NCBI GenBank assembly: GCA_949592205.1
Contig: CATIUR010000005.1
Location: forward strand, 89,024,777-89,088,776
Source of the DNA: Helichrysum umbraculigerum
Taxonomy: Eukaryota; Streptophyta; Magnoliopsida; Asterales; Asteraceae
DNA: 64,000 bases
Reading direction: 5' to 3'
Both the position numbers and the translations under genes were made by a program. A model generated the notes under the pieces. That model ran no database searches and was not told the origin of the DNA. It worked only from the letters and a program-made list of their open reading frames with translations. Each line of letters starts with the position of its first letter. Position 1 is the stretch's first letter. This document shows positions 1 to 10,100 of this stretch, piece after piece.

Positions 1-863
1 TATTGCCGTGACGACCCTCCTATGGATGGAGCGTATACTTAACTGTCCTTCAGGCAAGAAACATAAGATTTGGTTGTGGTTTGGTTATAGGGTTAGGTCG
101 CGTTACTTTAACTTGCGAGGTTTAGCTCACCTTTCAGGGGATTATAGTCTAAGTATTCCCACACATATTATTTAGGATAAACATATCCTACAACTGTTTT
201 ATGTCAGTATACTTACTGATTATATTCATATACTGGTAAACAACCAGACATACATTTTGGGTAACAACCCACATAAAACTATACTTTAGGGTAATTATCC
301 CTAACATCTTACAAATTGCAAAACCTGCAAACATTTATTTATTGAATAACATTTCAATAACTTTAACATAAATTGGTTAACATACCACATATTTATACAA
401 ACCTGTGAATTCACTCAACATATTTGTTGACGACTTTCTTTCTATGTTTTACAGGAAATTAGCTATGTAAGTAAGGATCGCATGCATTCAGGATGACAAC
501 CCTGGACTACTTAGGATGCCATACTTTATGGGACAGCTTTTGAGGATTTCCTCTGTATTACTGCAGACATTGCAGTTATACTCATGAAATCTTATTTTAA
601 CATATGTATTGTAAAACTTAAATGTTTTAAACTGTATTACTACTGTACGACTTACACAGTCGTACTACTTTTGTAATAACTATTTGACTGGCATCCTTAA
701 TATATTATGTTCTGTATGATCATATGCTCTGATACGATGAATGCACAATTGTAACGTCATCACCCCCGTTGTTAAACTGTTGAAACAAGATGCTTCCGCT
801 AAATCTTAACTTGCTTCCGCTAAACATTAAATAAACACAATTACCGATTTTGGGGGTGTGACA
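1..863 (+). mobile_element. Right-hand part of a Ty3/gypsy-type LTR, truncated by the window start
   Basis: The block ends in GGGGGTGTGACA, the same kind of end as the complete LTRs later in the window. It also has their closing landmarks: a phrase beginning aacctgtga, a run of cttccgcta and a stretch just before the end rich in A and C. The next bases are GACAT, which could be one copy of a 5-bp target duplication; the other copy would lie outside the window. No coding sequence is visible. It could be a solo LTR or the 3' LTR of a full element. The plus orientation is inferred from the order of the landmarks. Confidence 0.7.
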
Positions 864-887
864 GACATTCTCTCTCTACTGCTATAA

Positions 888-1862
888 GACTCATCCCAAC
901 GGTTGAATTCGTCGATCGTCGGTTGCAACCGGCGTAACCGACGCCGTTGGCACGGAGCCGTCGGTTGCTTTCGTCGGTTTGGCAACGGAGTGAGAGGTCA
1001 GGTGGGACCCACTTTTCCATTTTTTTTTTTGTTTTGTAGTCAACGGCTAGTAAAAAAAATTAAACCGTTGGGCCTCAAATGATAAAAAAAAAAAAAACAT
1101 TTTTTTTTCAAACTCAACAAATATTTTATATTCACACTATATATATACACACTTCATACACACATTTTTTCACTACAACTATAAATTATCTTCTTCTTTT
1201 CACACTATATATTTACCCATTTCATACACAACCTATACACAACAACTCCCATACACAAATCCAACTTTCATACACAAATACAAATTCCATACTCAACTAA
1301 AAAAATGAGGAGAAATCAATCTAAAAATACACCACCACCTACATCACAAGAAAACGATATGTGGAACAATTTAATAAATAATCTCATACCGAATTTTCAC
1401 CCGAATCAAACTTCTCCAACGGGTTCAATCGTCTTCCGCTCAATCGAGCAACTCTTCACGAAGTCAACCGCTCGGGTTTGAACCATACTCACATCCCCTA
1501 TACCATACCAGCGTTATCAACCATACCAAAATTACCAACCTAAAACTCCATACGTTCCATTACAAGACAAAGATTCGGACGATTCAGAGTAGTCGACTAG
1601 TTGTATTTTTTTTCCTCAATCAATATACTTTTTATTAGAAATTGTAATGTTTTTTATTTTTAATTAATGTAATGTTTAATGAAAATGTTTAATTTAATTT
1701 TGTGTTTTAAATAAATAAAGTAAGTAAGTAATGTGTGGGGTCCAGAAAAAGTGAAGTGATGTTCACTGTTGGCAGTGCAATGTCAGTTTTGTGTAAACTG
1801 CTGACGTGGTGCTGATTTGGTAAAAAATAACGCGTCAATTCATGTTACTGTTGGGAGCAGTC
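888..1862. mobile_element. PIF/Harbinger-like DNA element, non-autonomous, TSD TAA
   Basis: Imperfect terminal inverted repeats (GACTCATCCCAACGG at the left; the right end reads CTGTTGGGAGCAGTC) are bounded by TAA on both sides (885-887 and 1863-1865). A 3-bp TAA/TTA duplication is typical of PIF/Harbinger. The second copy of the surrounding DNA near 58483 lacks the insert: there, ctgctataa runs straight into cgaggtacac. Inside, a reading frame from 1304 (MRRNQSKNTPPP...) of about 58 codons and rich in Asn, Pro and Ser looks like the remnant of an element-encoded protein. 910-990 is dense in short CG-containing inverted motifs. No transposase DDE domain is present. Confidence 0.7.
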
Positions 1863-1865
1863 TAA

Positions 1866-2790
1866 CGAGATACACGAACCCTCGGCGTTTAAATATATAC
1901 CTTTTTTGATAATACTAAAAAAAGACCATCTCAAGTTTTCTTTTCCTTTAGGAATGTCACCTTGACACATAAATATATTATAGGAGCTCAACAAAACAGA
2001 GGTTTTATAATTATCTGAGTTAATTTTATGGTTCGTCCCTATGGTTTACATAAAAGTGCATTGTAAATTTCTATATTTTACTTTTTTGCACCGACAGTCC
2101 AAAAAGATGAAAGTTGTTGCGCGGCCCTCACTTAATCAATACAAATAACTGGACATTAAGGGTATGGTAGTCATTTTAGTTGGAGGATGGACCAACCACG
2201 CAACAACTTGCATGTTTTTGGATTGTCGGTACAAAAAGTAAAGTATAGGGACTTACGGTGCAATTTTGTGTAAACCACATGCATGGACGAACCATGCAAT
2301 TGACTCTAATTATTACATAGAATGGCTAACTAGTGCCCTAAAGACACAATATAAGAAGTATTCAATGATGACTAGGGATGATAATGGTCACCCAATTTAG
2401 TGGATATTTATCCGATCCATCCACTTAATGGTGAATGTGGACGATTTAAATGGATAGTGGATATGGATATAAATGTGAATGAATAGTGGATCAGATGTGT
2501 ATAACATTTTTTCATCCACGATTCATCCAATATCACCCAAAATACATATATGCATACATAAATATATACAAATATACATATACACATATACATTTACATA
2601 TCCACATATACAAATACAATAAACTATTGAAGTTTTATAGCAGATAAATGTTGTGGAAGATGTAATTATGTGGATAATCATAAATTAGAAAATTTAAAAT
2701 ATATATAATGTATATTTGAAGGGTTTTTTCAATTAATGATTTATAGCAAATCGAAATGCATACATCAATCACACCGAATGATGGATGGAC
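1866..2790. other. Segment A: intergenic DNA duplicated at 58.5-59.65 kb
   Basis: From cgagatacacgaaccc onward this stretch matches 58483-59645 almost base for base, including the internal MITE and the run of atacatata repeats around 2540-2600. Copy B has a 246-bp insert that A lacks; A has the Harbinger element that B lacks. The match stops near 2780. No gene was found. Read together with the BCAT copies, it marks the downstream flank of an old tandem duplication. Confidence 0.8.
2015..2306. mobile_element. Foldback MITE of about 290 bp
   Basis: The two ends fold on each other: CTGAGTTAATTTTATGGTTC at the left, and at the right the inverted form cgaaccatgcaattgactc. The pairing continues through a stretch reading gtttacataaaa on one side and ttttgtgtaaac on the other. 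TAATTAT flanks both ends (2008-2014 and 2307-2313). A copy lies at 58883-59168 inside the duplicated segment, so the insertion predates the duplication. It has no coding capacity; the superfamily was not assigned. Confidence 0.65.
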
Positions 2791-3105
2791 AAAATGATTA
2801 TATAACTTTTTGTAAATTGACTGGCAACTTGTTCACTTAGTTTCGTTGATCTTCTTAAAGAGTGAAATCCAATACTTTATCAAATTCTAATGAACGTATG
2901 TTCACGATTCAATCAATCCTACCCACTTTTATTTTTTTCCATCCCCTAACTTGCACAATTTTATTACATGATAACCAAAACTAACATAACTCATTTTAAG
3001 ATACCTTGAGTCACCACATTTTGTAATTTTATTAAAATCGGATGTTAAACTAATATATTGAAGAGTGTCATATCTCTAAATAAATAAAAAACAATAATAC
3101 ACTTA
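2791..3105. other. AT-rich spacer, nothing recognised
   Basis: This spacer lies between the end of duplicated segment A and the foldback element. It contains no open frame, terminal repeat or RNA gene that I can support. Its last nine bases (ATACACTTA, 3097-3105) are the left target duplication of the next element. Confidence 0.6.
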
Positions 3106-3375
3106 GGGTAAGGTTCAAATGAGACTAAAAATTTGTGTGAGAATAGAGGAACCAATGATATGGTGCCATGTGTACAAAGAGAATACAAAACCCATTTACC
3201 CTTTAAATTAAATATCTCACAAACGACAAATCGAAAAATTATGAAAATTGCACCATTAGATTCAGCGTTTGATCCTCTTCGATTTGCCGTCCATTAAGGC
3301 ATACTTTCGACGAGCTTTTTTTTTTCATTATTTTTAGTGGGTTTCACATTACTAACACGTGTGTTACAGTGTTGC

Positions 3376-3559
3376 GTTTAGGGTTTAGGGTTTGGGGTTT
3401 AGGGGTTAGGGTTTAGGGTTGGGAACCCTAAACCCTAACCCCTAAACCCCAAACCCTAAACCCTAAACGCTTTATAAAACTCTAAACCCTAAACCCTACT
3501 AAACCCTAAACCCTGCTAAACCCTAACACTAAACCCTGCCAAACCTTAACTCTAAACCC
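3376..3559. repeat. Telomere-like TTTAGGG/CCCTAAA array, head-to-head
   Basis: About 50 bp of TTTAGGG-type repeats turns at GGGTTGGGAACCC (about 3418-3427) into CCCTAAA-type repeats, making a long near-perfect hairpin, followed by further degenerate CCCTAAA units. A remnant continues at 14132-14150 beyond the retrotransposon. Plant telomeres are TTTAGGG repeats; here the array lies inside a transposon and changes direction, so it is not a simple relic of a chromosome end. Confidence 0.9.
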
Positions 3560-4430
3560 TAACCTGTAACACCCGCCAAATTAGGACTAGAGATTAGTGC
3601 CTAATCGAATGTTAATACATGTAATTAGTTCCTGGTTAGGCTAATTAATGTATCGAATTATATATATTGTTGAATATATACGAATATGCGATTTGATTAA
3701 ATCGTACGCAATTTAAATCGGATGTATTTCGATTCAAATTTAATATGGACGTTGGTGACAAATTTTATTAAATAACGTTGTTATGTCAAAAATATTATTA
3801 TTATAATATTTCGTATTCGTTCGTATCATACAATCAGAAATTATACAATTTAAAATGTAAAACGCGCAAACTAAATAAACCAACTTACATTATTAACTCA
3901 AACGTAAACTTATTTGTAAAATAATTAAATAAAATATCACGTAATAATTTGTATTTAAAACGTACCATTTAATATTTAAAATAATTAATTAACGTTGAAA
4001 CGACGGAGCAAACGAACACCGCACGGAGCGGGAACGCGGGGCGAAAAATGGGAGGATAACCTCCCATTTCCCACTCTCTTTTTCTCACTTTCTCATCTCT
4101 CTTTCTCCTTCTCCTTTCTTTTCTCTCAACTCCACCAACCACCCCCACCTTCAAAAATCTCACAAAAACGCAAAATAAACATATCAAACGACTTCGGATC
4201 TTCAAGATTTTTAGAGATTCACGACCACCGCGACACGATCTATCTTTCTATCTTTCCGAAATTTCATTTCGGCGATTTGTAAGTTTCCGACACCTCTCGT
4301 TTTTAAGTGTTTTTACTTGTTTGCGGTTTGTATCGACTTATAATGTTCAAATAAGGGTTGGGTAAAAGTTTTGGACCGAACGGAAACCGAAAAACTCGTT
4401 TTCGACCCATTTTCCGGCCAACAGACCGCT

Positions 4431-4740
4431 ACGTCGCATTTGGCCCGGAATTTATGCGACGTCAGCCTCTACGTCGCAAAACACCTCGTGACGTCGCATA
4501 GTGCGACGTCAGTCACAACGTCGCATTAAATTGCGACGTCGCATATAGCGACGTCAGCCTTAACGTCGCCAATACCTCGCCACGTCGCACTTAGCGACGC
4601 AAGCCCCTACGTCGCAGAAATCACCTACGTCGCATTAGCGACGTAGCACCCTACGTCGCATTAAATTGCGAAACGTCGCCTTTAGCGACGTCATGCTCTA
4701 CGTCGCAATCCTACCTGCGACGTCGCACCCTACGTCGCAC
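4431..4740. repeat. Dense array of ACGTCGCA / TGCGACGT motifs in the 5' LTR
   Basis: About 20 copies of GTCGC or GCGAC occur in 310 bp, most inside ACGTCGCA or TGCGACGTC, several as the full palindrome TGCGACGTCGCA. The spacing is irregular, so it is not a simple tandem repeat. GACGTC is a known bZIP C-box core and TGACG is the as-1 half-site; regulatory use is an inference. The same array recurs at 12493-12802 (3' LTR), 34592-34752 and 40735-40895 (TR-GAG LTRs) and 55982-56250 (solo LTR). Confidence 0.85.
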
Positions 4741-4889
4741 AAACCAGAACCTCAAAAACACAGATTTTTACTAAGTGTCGAGACTCGAAATTTATCACTC
4801 GATTTTACCCAAATTCAGATCCGGATGCGTTTTTCGTCAAAGCAATATAGTAGAAATAAAAATTTTCCAAGCTGACCTGGCAGCTCGAC

Positions 4890-4951
4890 CCCAGCCAGGG
4901 GCTGCCGCCCCTTGGACCCCGCTACCAGGGGCGCTGCCCCCGGACCCCCGT
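4890..4951. repeat. GC-rich tandem hairpins in the LTR
   Basis: Two adjacent self-complementary blocks (AGGGGCTGCCGCCCCTT and AGGGGCGCTGCCCCCGG) are separated by gaccccgct. They sit directly after a conserved lead-in containing aatttttatt or its complement and ctggcagctcgacccc. Equivalent blocks are at 12952-13013, 34357-34451, 40500-40594 (three hairpin units in the last two) and 56400-56463. The local GC content contrasts strongly with the AT-rich surroundings. Confidence 0.8.
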
Positions 4952-6072
4952 ACTTAGATTTCGTAACGGCTTATAAAACACAATCAAAACACATTTTTCA
5001 AGTAAAACGCCACGAAATCGAAATGGTAATAATTGGGATTATTATTACAAATCCGTCACCAACGGGCCGTACACTTTTCAAACACTTAAACGTATCAACA
5101 AACAGTGGAGATTTGGACATTATAGTTGGACGAACAACTACAAGGTAGTCTTATTAGATACCTTCGCATATTATAACCATCGCGTGTCATGGACACCCTC
5201 AGGTTACAAGTCTTTGGACTTCGATTCTCGGCTAATCATCCTCAGTTTATTTTCATAAACTCAACGACTCAGGTGAGTCTCATAGCCCCTCTTTTACTGT
5301 TTTACTCAGGGGTGTGATATACTGCTCAACTTTTAACATGTGAACGCAAGTACCAACTTTTCATATACTACATGAGTTTTTTGAAACTAATCATTTTAAA
5401 GTCCTCCGTCAGCATAGTTGTTAATACGTTGTAGCGTGAATATTAGTATATGGTACCATATAGGATTGACCCACCTCGTCCGGGTTAGCAAGCACTAACC
5501 GGGTAAACGGACGTACTAATATTTGGGAAGACGAATGTTGATTAGGCATTCGTGGAGGCACCTCGCCCGGAATTCTCTATAGGGGACCCGGCCCTCGAGT
5601 TAAGCTCAACTATGTGCTCATGGCTGTATACACGATGACAATCATTTAATTGCTGGATGCAATTCATTATTAAATTGCTGGATGCAATTCACTATTTAAA
5701 TCTTGCGGTTCACACTATATTAACTGATTTCAAACCTGTGAGCTCACCAGCTTTATAGCTGACCTTTTAGCATATATCGCAGGTACCCAGCAGTAGGATG
5801 TTTCTGCTTCAGGATTTAGCTCGAGTCAGCATACAGACGATTGAGATTTTCTTGCATTAGTATATTTTGTATAAGTACTTATGTACTGAAATCTCATTTT
5901 ATTTAACTCGAGCTATGTAAAGCTTTAAACGTTGTAAACATTTCAGTTATCAATATATTTTGTTAAAACGACGCATATAGAGTCGTTTGCTATTTATCTT
6001 TGTGCTTTGTTATTGATTAGTAACACCCAAATCAAGCTTCCGCAAATCATCAAATTTGGGGGTGTTACAGAT

Positions 6073-6084
6073 TGGTATCAGAGC
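6073..6084 (+). other. Primer binding site, initiator tRNA-Met
   Basis: TGGTATCAGAGC starts three bases after the 5' LTR. It is complementary to the 3' end of plant initiator tRNA-Met, the usual primer of plant Ty3/gypsy reverse transcription. Confidence 0.93.
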
Positions 6085-6397
6085 CTAAGGTTATAGTGAA
6101 CTAGGTTGCATTTAGTGAGCCTAGACTATGACCATTAGGCAGTATTCCTTATTAGGTATAACTGGTTCAGCGATTACATCATACGAGTTTAATTTAACAT
6201 AGCCTGATCAACTATGTACAATTAAGCAAAGATGATGTAAGACCTGAAAGTAGTTATGGCTGAACAGGGTACAATAGAAGACTCTGACCTCGAGAGAACC
6301 GAGACTTAAACATGTTTATGCTAGACACTCAATAGGCTATATTATATAGGAACTATATGAATATAGGCCTCAATTTTACTAATGCTTTGTCTCAGAA

Positions 6398-6883
6398 ATG
6401 GCAAACACACCATCAAATTCATCTCGTTCTCAATCCGGGTCGCAGAACCCAAGGGTAGCAAGGAGGAACTCCAGGTTGCCTCGAGCTGGCCCGTACCCCA
6501 CTCACTCCGCCTTGCCGGCCTTAGCCGCTAGGGTGAACCAACACGAGCAACGACTTCGCACCATGGATGTAGTGTTGCAGGAAACCAACGAAAACTGGAG
6601 ACTTACATCCCTCGAACGCATAGAACAAGTCTCCGATGACCTTGAAACCACAAACAACAACATGGATGTCCTTCGCAACCAAATAATAGAAATAAGGGTG
6701 GAAAATGCCCTTCTGCAACAAAGGATGGATGAATGTGTGCAACGCTCACTTGAGGCAGAAGAATATGCGCGTGGACTAACACAACGACTAGCACTAGCAG
6801 AAGACAACGCCCGACAAGCTAGCAGGCTTGCAAACACTGTGGACCGTCTTGTCACGATGATGGAACAAATTAATCTACGTTAA
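6398..6883 (+). CDS. Extra coiled-coil ORF ahead of gag-pol, 161 aa
   Basis: This is an uncharacterised protein of the young gypsy element. The first 40 residues are Ser/Arg/Asn-rich and basic (MANTPSNSSRSQSGSQN...). Residues 45-160 form a probable long coiled coil with heptad-like Leu, Ile and Met, for example LERIEQVSDDLETTNNNMD and QRMDECVQRSLEAEE. No zinc knuckle, protease or membrane segment is seen. It lies between the primer site and gag, in the same direction, 260 bp ahead of the gag-pol start, and is the first ATG frame of any length in the leader, so it would be translated before gag-pol on a genomic RNA. Ogre/Tat elements are known to carry an ORF before gag, but this element is chromovirus-like. 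The ORF is intact and the element young. An accessory or oligomerising role is inference only. Confidence 0.7.
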   Translation: MANTPSNSSRSQSGSQNPRVARRNSRLPRAGPYPTHSALPALAARVNQHEQRLRTMDVVLQETNENWRLTSLERIEQVSDDLETTNNNMDVLRNQIIEIRVENALLQQRMDECVQRSLEAEEYARGLTQRLALAEDNARQASRLANTVDRLVTMMEQINLR

Positions 6884-7143
6884 GACTAGTGTAGTCTTTG
6901 CCTTGTAATCTACTCTATAATTCAGTCGGATGTAACAATTCCCGACATCTTTTGTAATACATCTGTAGGATGTAACCTTTGAACTCGTATCATCTATTAA
7001 GTATTCCTTGCTGTTCTCGACTCATATTAATTGCCATTTTTCCTGTTGATGTTATGTATTGCTGCTTTTATACATGTACATCTGAGATAAATACAACTTT
7101 CTTGCAAAATCTCATGTATCTTCATTTCTTTTATTGAAGAATC

Positions 7144-10100
7144 ATGCCGCCAAAGACCAGACCTTACACCGATGCACAGATTACCTCGCTCATAACCCAG
7201 GCTGTTACTGAAGCCTTGGCTCGGAATACCCCACCAAACTCCACAAGAAACAGCGATACCGCTGGAACCTCTACCACCAAACCTTGTTCTTACAAGGACT
7301 TCCAAAGCTGCAAACCCTCGAGTTTCAAGGGTTCTGAAGGAGCCATCGGACTGATCAGATGGTTCGAGAAAATGGAAACTGTTTTCCGTGTCAGCAAATG
7401 CGCGGAGAACGACAAAGTAAACTTCGCCACCTGCTCTCTTGAAGATGATGCCCACTCTTGGTGGAATTCATATACCCAATCAGTGGGTGCTGACATTGCC
7501 TACCAAATCACTTGGGAGGAATTGAAAGCCAAACTCACTGCCAAGTACTGCTCTATCGCCAAACTCCAAAAGCTGGATGAGGAGTTCTGGAACTTAAAGG
7601 TTCAGGGTGGTGACATCGATGGTTATACCACCAGGTTTCAACAACTAGCTGCTCTCCGCCCAGCTATGGTAAGCACTGAACCTGATAAAATCAGGAAGTA
7701 CGCCCTTGGTCTCCCTGATTTTGTTCGGGGACACGTCATCTCTTCCAAACCAACCACCATTGACGGTGCAATCTCATTGGCCCAAGACCTGATGTCTATG
7801 AGCCAAGATTCTGAACCACCCACTTCATCCTCCCAAAACAACAAACGCAAGTGGTCTGACTACCACAACAACCACTCCAACCAACAAAACAAGAAACCCG
7901 ACACCATCAAAGCTTACAACACCACCACTGACATCATCCGGGGTTACACGGGGAGCAAACCATATTGTCCCAAGTGCAGCCGTCACCATGAGGGTTCCTG
8001 TGGTCCCTTTTGCAACAACTGCAAGAGGTACGGCCACCTCACCAAAGATTGCCGCTCACCTGCCAACAACAATTCCAACAACAACACCAGACCACCCAAA
8101 GTATGCTTTGAGTGTGGGAAACCTGGGCATTTCAGGGACTCGTGCCCAAAACTGAAGAACAACAACAACAACAACCGCAACAACAACAACAACAACACTC
8201 GCAGCAGAGCTTTCGTCATCAAATCTGGGGACGCCCGCCAGGACCCGAATGTGGTCTCGGGTATGTTCCTCCTCAACAACTTAACTGCTTCTGTTCTATT
8301 TGATACTGGTGCTGATAGAAGCTTTATCTCCGATGATTTTTGCCCATTACTTGACATCACTCCTGTTGCCTTAGATGTTAAGTACACTGTAGAGCTAGCC
8401 AATGGAAAACTTGTAGAAACCACCAGTGTGATACCTAATTGCACTTTAAACCTAGCTGACGAGACCTTTTCGATCGATCTTATACCCATTGAAATCGGCA
8501 GTTTCGACGTCATTATTGGAATGGACTGGTTGTCCAAACATCGAGCTGAAATCGTTTGTCACGATAAGATCGTCCGTATCCCACTCGCTGTCGGTGGAAC
8601 CTTGATCATACAGGGGGAGACCGGTGGGACGGGACTCAATATAATCTCCTGCTTAAAAACCCGAAAATTTCTGAGAAAGGGTTACCCTGCGATACTTGCA
8701 CACATCACCGAGAAGAAGTCAGAGGAGAAGCGACTTGAGGATGTGCCGATTGTTAGAGACTTTCCCGAAGTCTTTCCGGAAGAACTACCTGGTCTACCTC
8801 CGCCTAGACAGGTTGAGTTCTCAATCGATCTCGTGCCGGGTGCCGCACCGGTGGCCCGCGCACCATACCGTTTAGCCCCATCCGAACTTCAGGAGTTGTC
8901 CTCTCAGTTACAGGAACTGCTGGATCGAGGATTCATTAGACCGAGTTCTTCACCTTGGGGAGCTCCGGTCTTATTTGTCAAAAAGAAGGACGGTTCATTC
9001 CGAATGTGCATCGACTATCGAGAGTTGAATAAATTGACCGTCAAGAACCGTTATCCACTTCCTCGCATTGATGATCTATTCGACCAACTTCAGGGTTCAA
9101 GTTTCTACTCAAAAATCGATCTGCGATCAGGTTATCATCAGTTACGAGTTCGCGACACCGATATTCCAAAAACTGCCTTCAGAACTCGTTACGGGCACTA
9201 CGAATTCCAAGTGATGCCCTTTGGTCTAACCAACGCACCGGCTGTATTCATGGACCTCATGAACCGGGTGTGCAAACCTTACCTCGATAAGTTTGTCATT
9301 GTCTTTATCGATGACATACTCATTTACTCGCGCAACGAGCAAGAACATGCGCAACACCTCAGAACCATCCTTGAACTACTTAGACACGAGGAGCTTTACG
9401 CTAAATTCTCTAAGTGTGAGTTCTGGATTCAAACCGTTCAATTTCTTGGTCACGTGATCGACAGTCAGGGAATTCACGTGGACCCATCAAAGATCGAGGC
9501 TATCAAAGACTGGCAAGCACCCACCTCTGCAACTGAAGTACGACAATTTTTGGGTCTTGCTGGGTATTATCGACGATTTATCGAAAACTTCTCCAAAATA
9601 GCTCAATCACTCACGGTACTGACTCAGAAGGACAAAAGGTTCGATTGGACCGAGAAACAAGAGTCAGCGTTCCAACTTCTGAAACAAAAGCTTTGCAGTG
9701 CTCCAATTCTTTCACTACCCGAAGGCACCGATGACTTCGTGGTATACTGTGATGCTTCTCACCAAGGTCTTGGTTGCGTGCTGATGCAACGAGACAAGGT
9801 CATTGCTTATGCCTCACGACAGCTAAAAATTCACGAAAAGAACTACACCACTCATGATCTCGAGCTTGGAGCTGTCGTTTTTGCTCTCAAAATCTGGAGA
9901 CATTATCTCTACGGCACTAAGTGCACTATCTTTACCGACCACAAAAGTCTCCAACATATCTTCGATCAGAAGGATCTCAATATGAGGCAACGTCGTTGGG
10001 TCGAGTTGCTTACCGATTACGATTGCGAGATCAAGTACCATCCAGGGAAGGCTAATGTTGTAGCTGATGCCCTCAGTCGAAAGGAACGACCTAAACCACT

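Larger units (their letters stand above)
3565..6069 (+). repeat. 5' LTR, 2505 bp
   Basis: It begins TGTAACACCC and ends GGGGGTGTTACA. Short ORFs inside (for example 3969-4205, 3995-4282 and 4912-5148) recur unchanged in the 3' LTR and are not genes. It contains the TGCGAC/GTCGCA array (4431-4740) and GC-rich hairpins (4890-4951). No TATA box or transcription start was assigned with confidence. Confidence 0.95.

Noticed and set aside
1079..1300. 73-codon frame in the Harbinger-like element
   Set aside because: Low-complexity Thr/Tyr/His translation of AT-rich leader sequence; the frame from 1304 is the better remnant.
3376..3559. Window lying at a chromosome end
   Set aside because: The telomere-like repeats are short, degenerate, reverse direction and sit inside a transposon with target duplications on both sides.
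3969..5148. Open frames inside the 5' LTR (and identical ones at 12031-13210)
   Set aside because: They repeat exactly in the other LTR, have simple composition and cross the motif array; no protein family is recognisable.
6502..6855. 117-codon minus-strand frame opposite the 161-residue ORF
   Set aside because: It is the antisense shadow of a coiled-coil coding region; Ser/Arg-rich composition is a by-product.
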